Shown: one piece after another, positions 54,970 to 63,986 of the stretch
Position numbering within the stretch: the first letter of the stretch is position 1
Layout of the letters: each line of letters starts with the position of its first letter
NCBI RefSeq assembly: GCF_001655005.1
Contig: NZ_LXET01000059.1
Location: 11,337 to 75,336 of the forward strand
DNA from: Hafnia paralvei ATCC 29927
GTDB lineage: Bacteria; Pseudomonadota; Gammaproteobacteria; Enterobacterales; Enterobacteriaceae
Direction of reading: 5' to 3'
Length of the DNA stretch: 64,000 nucleotides
The notes under the pieces: generated by a model
Database searches by the model: none
The model's input: the letters and a program-made list of their open reading frames with translations, nothing else
What the model was told of the DNA's origin: nothing
Made by a program: the position numbers and the translations under genes

Positions 54970-56925
54970 GTGCAGCCAGATACTTCTTCCGACCGTTGGA
55001 TCTATTTTTTCTCTCACGGAAATTTGCCGGAGACAATGCGTCCTGCACAGCCGATTTATCAATCTTGGGTGCGCTGCCAAAAGCTGATGCAGCCCATGCC
55101 GTGGAAAATGCCTCACCGCGCAGCAGGGGCAACGCTACGCTCCATATGCCAACGTAAAAACGACCTGCTGGTATTAGGCCAAGCAGCGCTAGAAGATGCC
55201 TATGAATATATGGAGTCACGTCCCTGTGTTTTGCAGATCCTCGATGAAAGCGGTTGTTTGCTTTGGCAATGTGGGCACGTAAAAACGCGAACCGCACTCG
55301 CCGCACTCGGCTTTGATATCGGCAGCTATTGGGCCGAAGGACATATTGGTACTAACGCTCCAGCGCTAGCAATGCGCGATGGTAATCCTGTTCAGGTACA
55401 TGGTGACGAGCATTTCAAGCAGGCATTACGCGCATGGCACTGCAGCGCAACGCCGGTGTATGACAACAGTGGTCGACAGCGTGCCGTTATCGTCATTGCA
55501 TGTCTGATAGCAGACTATGCGGTCAGTGATTTACCGTTAACATTAGCCATTGCTCGCGAAATTGGTAATTCGCTACATACTGATGCGTTGCTGTCAGAAA
55601 CCAATCGTCACCTCAACGAGCTTTACGCGCTGTTAGATGGCGTGGAAGATGGTGTCCTTGCATGGGATCACAACGGCTGTCTGCAATATTTGAATCATCG
55701 CGCTGCGGGGATGCTGCTGTTAGATGAACAAAATAGTTTGGGTCGCCCGCTTCCTTCGCTGCTTACTCTGCCTTCATTGTTACAACATGCCATTCAGCAA
55801 CGGCTACCACTTAATCATGTCGAAATGACGTTTGAAAGCCGCAAACAATTTATCGCCACGCTGCTCACGCTGAAGCCCGTTCCTGACGGTGAACACTGCG
55901 GCTTTATCGCATTACTGCATCCGCTAGACCAGCTGCGAAGGTTGGTGAATCATCAGTTGGGAAAGGTCAGCCAAACCTTTGAACAAATGCCCGCTGGTTC
56001 GCTCGATATGCGTCGCCTGCTGAGATACGGCCGTCAGGCAGCACGCGGTCAACACCCTATTCTACTACAGGGGGAAGAAGGCGTCGGCAAGGAGCTACTG
56101 GCTCAGGCAATCCATAACGCCAGCGAACGGGCTAACAGCTCATACATCGCTATTAACTGCCAAACTCTGGTTGAAGGCCAGTTCGCTAAAGAATTGCTCG
56201 GCAGTGACGCGACCGAAACCGACGCCGGCCTGCCGAGCAAGTTTGAGCTAGCAAACGGCGGCACGCTGTATTTGGAGCAAATAGAATATTTGCCACCAGA
56301 GATGCAGTCTGTACTCCTCCAGATAATTAAAACGGGCGTTATCATGCGCCAAAACTCCAGCCGTATTATCCCGGTCGATGTACGCATTATCGCCGCGACT
56401 GGCGCAAATCTACCGCTGTTGGTTAAACAAGGTCGATTCCGTCGTCAGTTATTCTATACATTGCAGTCGTTCGAGCTACAGATTCCACCACTGCGTCAGC
56501 GCCAGTCGGATATACCGCTGCTGGTGACTCATCATCTGAATATTTTGGGTCAACATTTCCATTGCCGTTATCAAATCGACGAAGCCGTTCTGCTTCAATT
56601 ACGCGACTACCCGTGGCCGGGTAATGATCAGGAGTTGAAAGGGGTCGTCGAACGCGCGGCGATGATTTGTCAGCATAACCATATTCGAATGGCCGATCTG
56701 CCCGAACATTTAATGACGGAAAAACTGACGGTAGAGCCGGAAAGCCCCTTGTTGACGCCAGTGATGTCATTGGAGGATGCAGAGCGCCAAGCAATTATCC
56801 GCGCGGCTCATGCAGCACAGGGTAAACCTCATGATATGGCAAGAATGCTGGGAATTGGGCGCACGACGCTATGGCGCAAACTGAAGCAGTATCAGTTGGA
56901 AATGGAACAGTTTAAGAGTGACTAA
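54970..56925 (+). CDS. dhaR: DhaR-like transcriptional activator, orphan
   Basis: 651 residues if the GTG at 54970 is used, or 629 from the ATG at 55036 (MRPAQPIYQSW); neither has a strong ribosome site and E. coli DhaR (639) cannot decide. It aligns with DhaR along its length: GAF-like sensor (about 60-210), PAS-like region (about 220-320), AAA+ domain with Walker A GEEGVGKE and a Fis-type helix-turn-helix (MARMLGIGRTTLWRKLKQYQ). The sigma-54 contact loop GAFTGA is absent (LLGSDATETDAGL), as in E. coli DhaR, which works with sigma-70. No dhaKLM genes are in the window, so its target is elsewhere. Confidence 0.87.
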   Translation: MQPDTSSDRWIYFFSHGNLPETMRPAQPIYQSWVRCQKLMQPMPWKMPHRAAGATLRSICQRKNDLLVLGQAALEDAYEYMESRPCVLQILDESGCLLWQCGHVKTRTALAALGFDIGSYWAEGHIGTNAPALAMRDGNPVQVHGDEHFKQALRAWHCSATPVYDNSGRQRAVIVIACLIADYAVSDLPLTLAIAREIGNSLHTDALLSETNRHLNELYALLDGVEDGVLAWDHNGCLQYLNHRAAGMLLLDEQNSLGRPLPSLLTLPSLLQHAIQQRLPLNHVEMTFESRKQFIATLLTLKPVPDGEHCGFIALLHPLDQLRRLVNHQLGKVSQTFEQMPAGSLDMRRLLRYGRQAARGQHPILLQGEEGVGKELLAQAIHNASERANSSYIAINCQTLVEGQFAKELLGSDATETDAGLPSKFELANGGTLYLEQIEYLPPEMQSVLLQIIKTGVIMRQNSSRIIPVDVRIIAATGANLPLLVKQGRFRRQLFYTLQSFELQIPPLRQRQSDIPLLVTHHLNILGQHFHCRYQIDEAVLLQLRDYPWPGNDQELKGVVERAAMICQHNHIRMADLPEHLMTEKLTVEPESPLLTPVMSLEDAERQAIIRAAHAAQGKPHDMARMLGIGRTTLWRKLKQYQLEMEQFKSD

Positions 56926-56936
56926 TTCATTTTGAT

Positions 56937-56966
56937 AACCGCCCCCTCATCTAAGGGGAGGCGGTT
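56937..56966. terminator. Stem-loop between convergent dhaR and gltP
   Basis: AACCGCC...GGCGGTT outer arms with inner CCCT/AGGG pairing and a one-base bulge, 12 bases after dhaR and 42 bases from the gltP stop. No clear T-run. Confidence 0.6.
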
Positions 56967-57007
56967 AGATAGACTTGGTATCCAAGAACAAGGTCGATAG
57001 TTCGCTT

Positions 57008-58312
57008 TTAAAACTGTTCGGCCTTCACCAACATATTCTCTTCATAAGCTTTCGCTTTCTTGCGGTCGAACTGATGCTCCCACTTGGCAATCACGAGGAC
57101 CGCCAACGCATTCCCTACCACGTTCAACGCAGTACGAGCCATGTCAAGAATACGGTCAACGCCTGCAATAAACGCTAATCCTTCTAATGGAATACCCACG
57201 CTGCCAAGCGTGGCTAACAACACGACAAAAGATACGCCTGGCACACCGGCGATACCTTTAGAGGTTACCATCAACGTCAGCACCAAAACGATCTCCTGCC
57301 CAATAGATAAATCAATGCCATAAAGCTGAGCAATAAAGATGGCCGCAATACTTTGATATAAGGTAGAACCATCGAGGTTAAAAGAGTAACCCGTCGGCAC
57401 CACAAAGCTGGTGATGGACTTAGGCGCACCGTAAGCTTCCATTTTCTCAATGATACGCGGTAGTACCGTTTCAGAACTCGCCGTGGAGTAAGCCAGAATC
57501 AGCTCATCCTTCAGGATTTTGATCAATGTCCAGATATTGAGTTTGCATAACTTAGCCACTGACCCCAGCACCACCAACGCAAAGAAGATAATCGCGAAGT
57601 AAACTAGCACCACCAATTTAGCTAGCGGTACTAGAGAGGCAAAACCAAAGTTCGCCACGGTCACAGAGATCAAGCCAAACACCCCGATAGGAGCATAACG
57701 CATGATCATGTGAGTCACTTTAAACATGCTTTCCGAAACCGCCTTAAATACCTTTAGCAGCGGCTCTTTAGTTTCTTTTGGCAAAGACGATAATCCTAAA
57801 CCAAACAGCACTGAGAAAAAGATGATAGGCAGAATGTCGCCTTTAGCCATTGAGGCAAACAGATTCGATGGGATCAATGCCAGAATGGTTGAAACTAGGC
57901 TATGAGATCCGCTCTGCACCTGTTCCGTCGTTTTTTCATACTGGGAGATGTCCACCGTTGCCAACGTAGACATATCAATGCCATGCCCCGGCTGGAACAC
58001 GTTGGCCAACGTGATCCCCACGATAATTGCAACCGTAGTGATAACTTCAAAGTAGATGATAGTTTTGAGGCCGATTCGTCCCAACTTCTTCGCATCACCC
58101 ACGCCAGCAATACCCACAATCAGCGTAGAGATCACGATGGGGATAACAATCATCTTAATCAGACGAATGAAGATATCGCCCGCAGGGCTCAAAATATTGC
58201 TAACTAACCAAACGCGTGACTCTTCCTGATTGTGCAATACAGCACCAACGATGATACCTAAAATTAATGCAGCGACGATTTGCCAAGCAAGTGTAAATTT
58301 AAATTTCTTCAT
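57008..58312 (-). CDS. gltP: Glutamate/aspartate:proton symporter GltP
   Basis: 434 residues (E. coli 437) and very similar throughout. Inner-membrane DAACS transporter. Signature pieces: AYSTASSETVLPRIIEKMEA, SFVVPTGYSFNLDGSTLYQS and AGVPGVSFVVLLATLGSVG. In E. coli gltP is also near acs (with the nrf genes between); nrf is absent here. Divergent from acs across a 739-base gap. Confidence 0.97.
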   Translation of the reverse strand: MKKFKFTLAWQIVAALILGIIVGAVLHNQEESRVWLVSNILSPAGDIFIRLIKMIVIPIVISTLIVGIAGVGDAKKLGRIGLKTIIYFEVITTVAIIVGITLANVFQPGHGIDMSTLATVDISQYEKTTEQVQSGSHSLVSTILALIPSNLFASMAKGDILPIIFFSVLFGLGLSSLPKETKEPLLKVFKAVSESMFKVTHMIMRYAPIGVFGLISVTVANFGFASLVPLAKLVVLVYFAIIFFALVVLGSVAKLCKLNIWTLIKILKDELILAYSTASSETVLPRIIEKMEAYGAPKSITSFVVPTGYSFNLDGSTLYQSIAAIFIAQLYGIDLSIGQEIVLVLTLMVTSKGIAGVPGVSFVVLLATLGSVGIPLEGLAFIAGVDRILDMARTALNVVGNALAVLVIAKWEHQFDRKKAKAYEENMLVKAEQF

Positions 58313-58621
58313 TCCCGAAAATGTTCCTCAATGATAATAGAGCCTACCCAGCTTCTTATATTTATCTGCAGCTGTAGTTTTTATTCCGTAAAGTATTTAC
58401 TCATTTCCTATCGCGACCTGTCTAAATGCGACCTATATTCTGTATCATTTTGCGGTGGCTTTCCGCAAGCCAATATTGAATCGCGATGTACGCTGAAACC
58501 GCATAACGCCCTGTCTCATATAAATCAAGAAAAGAAATAACTATTTGTTATAAAAGGAAAATAAACCCATTCATCCTTGCTAACACTGGATGACACTCAA
58601 TCGATTAATTATGCATGTTTT

Positions 58622-58651
58622 TTGACATAATCTTGGAATGAAACGAATAAT
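58622..58651 (+). promoter_or_regulatory. Candidate sigma-70 promoter inside the gltP-acs gap
   Basis: TTGACA (58622-58627), 18-base spacer, AATAAT (58646-58651). It points right toward the small ORF at 58675 and acs; the predicted start of transcription is about 58658. Confidence 0.5.
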
Positions 58652-58674
58652 TAACCAAGAACTGTCGAGGTATT

Positions 58675-58800
58675 ATGCACCATGATGGTGCAATGGAGGA
58701 TATAACGGAAGCTAATACTCCTAATCATGATGAGAAAATAACCTATCCTATTATTCATTTTTATTATCTGATTATTTTTCCTGCCAGAGATTCTTTTTAA
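58675..58800 (+). CDS. Possible small ORF, 41 residues, unknown function
   Basis: ATG at 58675 with GAGG four bases upstream and a good promoter about 24 bases before; TAA at 58798-58800. The product begins MHHDGAMEDITEANTPNHDE, polar and acidic, then turns hydrophobic and aromatic (YPIIHFYYLIIF), perhaps a membrane-seeking tail. No homologue recognised. Its first codons lie within the NtrC-type palindrome, so the ORF may be a by-product of that operator. The surrounding 739-base gap is A/T-rich. Confidence 0.3.
   Translation: MHHDGAMEDITEANTPNHDEKITYPIIHFYYLIIFPARDSF
58676..58692. promoter_or_regulatory. Perfect NtrC-type binding palindrome
   Basis: TGCACCATGATGGTGCA: 8-base arms around a single central G. 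It fits the NtrC consensus TGCACY-N4-TGGTGCA at every position, like the sites upstream of E. coli glnA. It lies just downstream of the candidate sigma-70 promoter at 58622-58651. A weak GG-N10-GC sigma-54-like pair lies at 58900-58913 on the minus strand, toward gltP. Confidence 0.6.
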
Positions 58801-58954
58801 TTTCTTTATCACTGACTATTAATTTATATATTGTTTCTCTACGTTATTTTCTTCACGCTCTTATAATTTTATTACCTCCCACTGACTTATCTTAGATGAG
58901 CACATGCTAAGCCAACCTTCCACGTAATCCCCTTGCTAGATACCAATATTTTTA

Positions 58955-58974
58955 TTGCGTGATCAATCGCGCAA
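58955..58974. promoter_or_regulatory. Palindrome upstream of acs
   Basis: TTGCGTGATCAATCGCGCAA is symmetric at nearly every pair and ends 77 bases before the acs ATG. It recalls a CRP site, but the half-site spacing is 4 rather than 6, so the protein that binds it is unknown. Confidence 0.4.
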
Positions 58975-59051
58975 AAAAGACACAAATCGAGCGCGCGAAT
59001 CATTTTTAACCTTATATTGACATAATATTAACATCCGCAAGGAGGATAACG

Positions 59052-61010
59052 ATGAGCCAGATCCATAAGCATTCTATTCCTGCAAACATTGCAGAACATA
59101 CCCTGATTAACCCACAGATGTACCGTGAACTCTACCAACGCTCAGTCAAAGATCCCGATGGATTCTGGGCTGAGTACGGAAAAATTATCGATTGGATGAA
59201 ACCTTATAGCAAAGTAAAAAACACATCATTCGATCCTGGTCATGTCAGTATCCGTTGGTTCGAAGACGGTACTTTGAATTTGGCAGCAAACTGCCTAGAT
59301 CGTCATTTAGAGGAACGCGGCAATCAAACCGCGATCATCTGGGAAGGTGACAATCCACAGGAAAGCAAAACCGTAAGCTATCGAGAGTTACATCACGACG
59401 TATGCCGCTTTGGCAACGTACTTAAGAAACTTGGCGTCAAAAAAGGCGATGTTGTTGCTATCTATATGCCTATGGTGGTTGAAGCCGCCGTAGCAATGCT
59501 GGCCTGCGCGCGCATTGGCGCCATTCATTCCGTCATTTTTGGTGGTTTCTCACCAGAGGCCGTTGCTGGTCGCATCATCGATTCTAATTCAAAAATCGTC
59601 ATTACCGCTGATGAAGGGTTGCGCGCAGGTCGCCCTATTCCTTTGAAAAAGAATGTGGATGACGCACTGAAGAATCCAAATGTGAAGAGCGTCGAGCACG
59701 TCGTGGTGTTCAAGCGTACTGGCAAACAAGGTGAATGGAACTCAGACCGCGATCTGTGGTGGCACGATCTAATTGAGCAAGTCGATGCTAACTGCCCGCC
59801 GGAAGAGATGAATGCAGAGGATCCACTCTTCATTCTGTATACCTCTGGCTCAACGGGCAAACCCAAAGGCGTTTTGCATACCACCGGCGGTTATTTAGTT
59901 TATGCCGCAACCACATTTAAATATGTCTTCGATTACCATCCCGGCGATATCTACTGGTGTACCGCTGACGTTGGCTGGGTCACTGGCCACAGCTACTTGC
60001 TGTATGGACCATTGGCGAATGGTGCAATTACATTAATGTTTGAAGGCGTACCTAATTATCCTGGCGTAAACCGCTTATCGCAGGTGGTTGATAAGCATCA
60101 AGTCAATATTCTATACACTGCACCAACGGCTATTCGTGCACTGATGGCCGAAGGTGATAAAGCCACTGAGGGTACTCAGCGTACCTCATTGCGTATCATG
60201 GGCTCGGTAGGTGAGCCGATAAACCCTGAAGCTTGGGAGTGGTACTTCAACAAGATTGGTAATAGTAAGTGCCCAATCATGGACACATGGTGGCAAACCG
60301 AAACCGGTGGCTTCATGATCACTCCGCTGCCAGGAGCCATTGAACTCAAAGCCGGTTCTGCCACCCTACCTTTCTTTGGCGTGCAGCCAGCATTAGTCGA
60401 TAACGGCGGAATACCTCAAGAAGGTGCCTGCGAGGGTAATCTCGTGATGGTCGACTCGTGGCCGGGACAGGCGCGTACGTTGTTCGGCGACCACGATCGC
60501 TTTGAACAAACTTACTTTTCCACTTTTAAAGGCATGTACTTCAGCGGCGACGGCGCTCGTCGGGACGAAGATGGGTATTACTGGATCACCGGGCGCGTTG
60601 ATGATGTTCTCAATGTGTCTGGCCACCGCCTAGGAACCGCAGAAATTGAGTCAGCGCTGGTTTCCCATCCAAAAATTGCCGAAGCTGCCGTGGTCGGCGT
60701 TCCGCATAACATTAAAGGTCAGGCAATTTACGCCTATATCACACTCAATCACGGAGAAGAGCCAACGCCAGAGCTCTATACCGAAGTGCGCAACTGGGTG
60801 CGCAAAGAGATTGGCCCGATAGCCACACCTGATATTTTGCATTGGACCGATGCGCTGCCTAAGACCCGTTCGGGGAAAATCATGCGTCGTATCCTGCGCA
60901 AAATTGCAGCCGGAGACACGAGTAATCTGGGAGACACCTCAACACTGGCAGATCCGGGAGTCGTAGAGAAGTTGTTAGAAGAAAAACAATCAATGGAAGT
61001 TTCATCTTAA
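59052..61010 (+). CDS. acs: Acetyl-CoA synthetase
   Basis: 652 residues, the E. coli length. Cytoplasmic AMP-forming enzyme scavenging acetate. Adenylation motifs: YTSGSTGKPKGVLHT, MDTWWQTETGG and TGRVDDVLNVSGHRLGTAE. The catalytic, acetylation-regulated lysine in TRSGKIMRR is residue 609, the E. coli number. Strong AAGGAGGAT ribosome site. First gene of acs-yjcH-actP. Confidence 0.98.
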   Translation: MSQIHKHSIPANIAEHTLINPQMYRELYQRSVKDPDGFWAEYGKIIDWMKPYSKVKNTSFDPGHVSIRWFEDGTLNLAANCLDRHLEERGNQTAIIWEGDNPQESKTVSYRELHHDVCRFGNVLKKLGVKKGDVVAIYMPMVVEAAVAMLACARIGAIHSVIFGGFSPEAVAGRIIDSNSKIVITADEGLRAGRPIPLKKNVDDALKNPNVKSVEHVVVFKRTGKQGEWNSDRDLWWHDLIEQVDANCPPEEMNAEDPLFILYTSGSTGKPKGVLHTTGGYLVYAATTFKYVFDYHPGDIYWCTADVGWVTGHSYLLYGPLANGAITLMFEGVPNYPGVNRLSQVVDKHQVNILYTAPTAIRALMAEGDKATEGTQRTSLRIMGSVGEPINPEAWEWYFNKIGNSKCPIMDTWWQTETGGFMITPLPGAIELKAGSATLPFFGVQPALVDNGGIPQEGACEGNLVMVDSWPGQARTLFGDHDRFEQTYFSTFKGMYFSGDGARRDEDGYYWITGRVDDVLNVSGHRLGTAEIESALVSHPKIAEAAVVGVPHNIKGQAIYAYITLNHGEEPTPELYTEVRNWVRKEIGPIATPDILHWTDALPKTRSGKIMRRILRKIAAGDTSNLGDTSTLADPGVVEKLLEEKQSMEVSS

Positions 61011-61131
61011 TTAGTCGCACGACGTATCGCCGCCTGAGCGCGGCAAAGAGCTGACCACATTGGCATCGCTTTCAAAGCTATGCCTGTGGGACAGCTTTTA
61101 TTCAATCAATGCCTTACTAGGAGTCGCTCTG

Positions 61132-61443
61132 ATGAATGATGCCATTTATCAAAGGATTGAAAATAACCCGCGCTTCAAGGAACTGGTGCAAAAACGTGAA
61201 AGATTCGCTTGGACTCTTTCCTGGATAATGATGATTTTATATTTCGGTTTTATTTTACTGATTGCTTTTGCACCTGGCTGGCTGGGAACGCCAATTTCTG
61301 AAGGCTCCAGTGTAACCCGCGGGATCCCTATTGGCGTTGGCCTGATAGTGGTTTCCTTTGTGTTAACCGGCATTTACGTCATTCGTGCCAACGGTGAGTT
61401 CGATCGCCTCAACCATCAGGTTCTTCAGGAGGCAGGGCAATGA
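61132..61443 (+). CDS. yjcH: DUF485 membrane protein YjcH
   Basis: 103 residues from the ATG at 61132 (E. coli 104), with AGGAG 8 bases upstream; the frame opens at 61060 but those codons have no family match. Two membrane helices (TLSWIMMILYFGFILLIAFAP and IPIGVGLIVVSFVLTGIYVI). Always paired with ActP, whose ATG overlaps the yjcH stop, and probably an accessory of acetate uptake. Confidence 0.95.
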   Translation: MNDAIYQRIENNPRFKELVQKRERFAWTLSWIMMILYFGFILLIAFAPGWLGTPISEGSSVTRGIPIGVGLIVVSFVLTGIYVIRANGEFDRLNHQVLQEAGQ

Positions 61444-63098
61444 AATCACGTCTTTTGATGCTTTTTGTTCTCGCAGCCATGTCTTTTTCGAGCTATGCCG
61501 CAGATGCTATTACTGGCGCGGTCGAACGGCAGCCGTTAAACATCCAAGCCATCGTGATGTTCGTTATTTTCGTTGGAGCAACGCTCTATATTACCTACTG
61601 GGCCTCAAAGCGCACACGCTCACGTAAAGACTACTATACCGCAGGCGGCAATATCACGGGTCTGCAAAATGGTTTGGCGATGGCTGGTGACTTTATGTCT
61701 GCCGCATCATTTCTGGGGATTTCAGCTCTGGTATATACCTCAGGATACGACGGATTAATCTATTCGCTAGGTTTCTTGGTTGGCTGGCCAATCATGTTGT
61801 TCCTCGTTGCTGAACGCCTACGTAACCTTGGACGTTATACCTTCGCAGACGTTGCATCCTATCGTTTACAGCAAAGACCCATTCGAACCTTATCTGCCTG
61901 CGGCTCATTGGTTGTCGTGGCCCTGTATCTAATTGCTCAAATGGTAGGGGCAGGTAAGCTAATCGAATTACTATTTGGCCTGAACTATCATATCGCCGTG
62001 GTATTAGTCGGTGTATTGATGGTGATGTATGTTCTTTTTGGCGGAATGCTAGCAACGACATGGGTCCAGATTATTAAAGCTGTATTATTACTCGCTGGCG
62101 CATCATTCATGGCAATCATGGTCATGAAATCCGTCGGCTTTAGCTTTAATACCCTGTTTAACCAGGCAATGGAAGTCAACCCGAAAGGCGCTGCGATTAT
62201 GCGTCCTGGGGGATTGGTATCAGACCCAATCAGCGCACTTTCTCTGGGATTGGCACTCATGTTCGGCACCGCAGGATTGCCTCATATCCTGATGCGTTTC
62301 TTTACCGTCAGCGATGCGAAAGAAGCACGTAAAAGTGTGTTCTACGCAACTGGTTTTATGGGCTACTTCTACTTCCTAACCTTCATCATCGGCTTCGGTG
62401 CTATCGTGTTAGTGGGTTCAAATCCCGCCTTTAAAGACGCTGCGGGCGCACTGATTGGTGGCACGAATATGGCAGCCGTTCACTTAGCAGATGCAGTTGG
62501 TGGAAGCTTCTTCCTCGGATTCATCTCTGCGGTCGCCTTTGCCACTATCCTTGCCGTAGTTGCTGGTTTGACTCTTGCGGGTGCTTCAGCGGTCTCCCAC
62601 GACCTCTATGCCAATGTCTTCAAGCAAGGCAAAGCCACTGAACGCAATGAGCTGAAAGTCTCCAAAATCACCGTGTTAGTGCTCGGTGTGGTCGCTATTG
62701 GGTTAGGTATTTTATTTGAGAACCAAAACATCGCCTTCATGGTGGGCTTAGCGTTCTCAATTGCGGCCAGCTGCAACTTCCCTATCCTGATTCTTTCCAT
62801 GTACTGGTCGAAATTAACGACTCGCGGTGCGATGGTTGGCGGCTGGTTAGGCCTACTAACAGCCGTAGTCTTGATGATCTTAGGCCCAACTATTTGGGTC
62901 AAAGTATTGGGGCATGCAACGCCAATCTATCCCTATGAATATCCGGCGCTGTTCTCAATGGCTGCTGCATTTATTGGCACTTGGCTCTTCTCGATTACCG
63001 ATAATTCAGAGGCGGCAGTGCAGGAACGTGGGCGTTTCTACTCGCAGTTTGTACGCTCACAAACGGGGGTAGGGATCTCGCAGGGGACTTCTCATTAA
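61440..63098 (+). CDS. actP: Acetate permease ActP (cation:acetate symporter)
   Basis: 552 residues (E. coli 549). Sodium:solute symporter family with a cleavable-looking N-terminal signal (SSYAADAIT) and about 13 membrane spans. Motifs: YYTAGGNITGLQNGLAMAGD and GTAGLPHILMRFFTVSDAKE. Imports acetate, and in E. coli glycolate, for Acs. ATGA overlap with yjcH; terminator follows 6 bases after the stop. Confidence 0.97.
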   Translation: MKSRLLMLFVLAAMSFSSYAADAITGAVERQPLNIQAIVMFVIFVGATLYITYWASKRTRSRKDYYTAGGNITGLQNGLAMAGDFMSAASFLGISALVYTSGYDGLIYSLGFLVGWPIMLFLVAERLRNLGRYTFADVASYRLQQRPIRTLSACGSLVVVALYLIAQMVGAGKLIELLFGLNYHIAVVLVGVLMVMYVLFGGMLATTWVQIIKAVLLLAGASFMAIMVMKSVGFSFNTLFNQAMEVNPKGAAIMRPGGLVSDPISALSLGLALMFGTAGLPHILMRFFTVSDAKEARKSVFYATGFMGYFYFLTFIIGFGAIVLVGSNPAFKDAAGALIGGTNMAAVHLADAVGGSFFLGFISAVAFATILAVVAGLTLAGASAVSHDLYANVFKQGKATERNELKVSKITVLVLGVVAIGLGILFENQNIAFMVGLAFSIAASCNFPILILSMYWSKLTTRGAMVGGWLGLLTAVVLMILGPTIWVKVLGHATPIYPYEYPALFSMAAAFIGTWLFSITDNSEAAVQERGRFYSQFVRSQTGVGISQGTSH

Positions 63099-63104
63099 AT
63101 AAAT

Positions 63105-63126
63105 AAGGGCTCTTCGGAGCCCTTTT
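63105..63126. terminator. Terminator between convergent actP and yjaA
   Basis: AAGGGCTC, TTCG tetraloop, GAGCCCTT then TT: an 8-bp stem closed by a very stable UUCG loop. Confidence 0.9.
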
Positions 63127-63139
63127 CCCTATAGCAGAT

Positions 63140-63517
63140 TTAATTATTTCTGTACTGTTCAAAAATCGCTTTAGCTTCCATATCGCTCAACGTTCTCTCA
63201 CCAGCATAGACAACCAAGCCACTGTTCCTAAACGCAGTGCGAGCAGTGATTTCCTTTAACACCCGATCTTCTATTTGAGACAGCCCACCTTCGAACATAT
63301 CTAATGCATGTACAAGCAGACCGGGGCGATTAAAAGGAGTATTGAAGCGTGGCATCACTTGCTGAGCTAATTCGCGCAACAGTTTTTCAGCAGGGAAAAA
63401 TTGGCCTACCAGCAAACGTTCTGTGGTAAATAACGCAGATCCGGTAATTTCTTGTTGGGTCTCGATATTCCGTACCGTTATCTTATTTGTTCGTATCTGA
63501 ATATAGATTAAGCTCAC
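63140..63517 (-). CDS. yjaA: Stress-induced protein YjaA family
   Basis: 125 residues from a GTG at 63517, which reads MSLIYIQIRTNKITVRNIET and matches the E. coli YjaA start MSVLYIQIRRNQITVRDLES; AAGGA lies 8 bases upstream, whereas the farther GTG at 63556 adds 13 unmatched residues. The block EGGLSQIEDRVLKEI also matches. Soluble, function unknown. In E. coli yjaA sits beside the 5S gene of rrnE; here it also follows an rRNA operon end, supporting the call. Confidence 0.85.
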   Translation of the reverse strand: MSLIYIQIRTNKITVRNIETQQEITGSALFTTERLLVGQFFPAEKLLRELAQQVMPRFNTPFNRPGLLVHALDMFEGGLSQIEDRVLKEITARTAFRNSGLVVYAGERTLSDMEAKAIFEQYRNN

Positions 63518-63713
63518 AAAACGTATCCTTGTTTTGGTTTTGAAATAGCAAAGCACCCGCTTAAAGAGCGAGGTCTTTTATTTAACGTCTGCTCACTACG
63601 CTGAACTTCCCTGAAAGTCGACTTGTGAGTCAATGCATAGCGTCGCTCAGCCTCGTTTCCGACAAGGTTATCCTACTCTTTCAAGACACTTATCAACAAG
63701 CTTCAGACAAAAC

Positions 63714-63743
63714 AAAAAGGCCATCCTTGCGGATGGCCTTTTT
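63714..63743 (-). terminator. rRNA operon terminator
   Basis: AAAAAGGCCATCC, 4-base loop, GGATGGCCTTTTT: 13-bp stem with T-run on the minus strand, 13 bases beyond the 5S 3' end. The 160 bases between it and yjaA show nothing recognisable. Confidence 0.93.
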
Positions 63744-63755
63744 GTTTTATTTAAA

Positions 63756-63872
63756 GTCTGGCAGTTCCCTACTCTCGCATGGGGAGACCCCACACTACCA
63801 TCGGCGCTACGGCGTTTCACTTCTGAGTTCGGCATGGGGTCAGGTGGGACCACCGCGCTGTTGCCGCCAGAC
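63756..63872 (-). rRNA. rrf: 5S ribosomal RNA
   Basis: About 117 bases on the minus strand, beginning GTCTGGCGGCAACAGCGCGG and ending GGGAACTGCCAGAC, with the universal core ACCCCATGCCGAACTCAG and GCGAGAGTAGGGAA. Ends are approximate to one or two bases. It lies downstream of a tRNA-Thr gene, as the second 5S of E. coli rrnD does. Confidence 0.96.
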
Positions 63873-63910
63873 AAATTCTTTTTAAGCCGAACATTAACCA
63901 CTAATTAGAG

Positions 63911-63986
63911 TGGTGCTGATACCCAGAGTCGAACTGGGGACCTCACCCTTACCAAGGGTGCGCTCTACCAACTGAGCCATATCAGC
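63911..63986 (-). tRNA. thrV: tRNA-Thr (GGT anticodon)
   Basis: 76 bases including an encoded CCA. Acceptor stem GCTGATA/TATCAGC, D-loop GCTCAGTTGGTAGAGC, anticodon stem CACCC-TTGGTAA-GGGTG giving GGT, T-arm GTCCCCAGTTCGACTCTGGG. Sits in the distal part of an rRNA operon read leftward, 38 bases upstream of the 5S gene. Confidence 0.97.

Noticed and set aside
54806..55306. 166-codon ORF on the minus strand opposite the dhaR start and tolC terminator
   Set aside because: It runs through the tolC terminator and the conserved dhaR sensor region, has low-complexity Arg/Lys content and no family likeness.
58899..58915. Sigma-54 promoter toward gltP (GG-N10-GC)
   Set aside because: Only the GG/GC dinucleotides and TGGC fit; the NtrC palindrome lies on the downstream side. 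Too weak to call as a feature.
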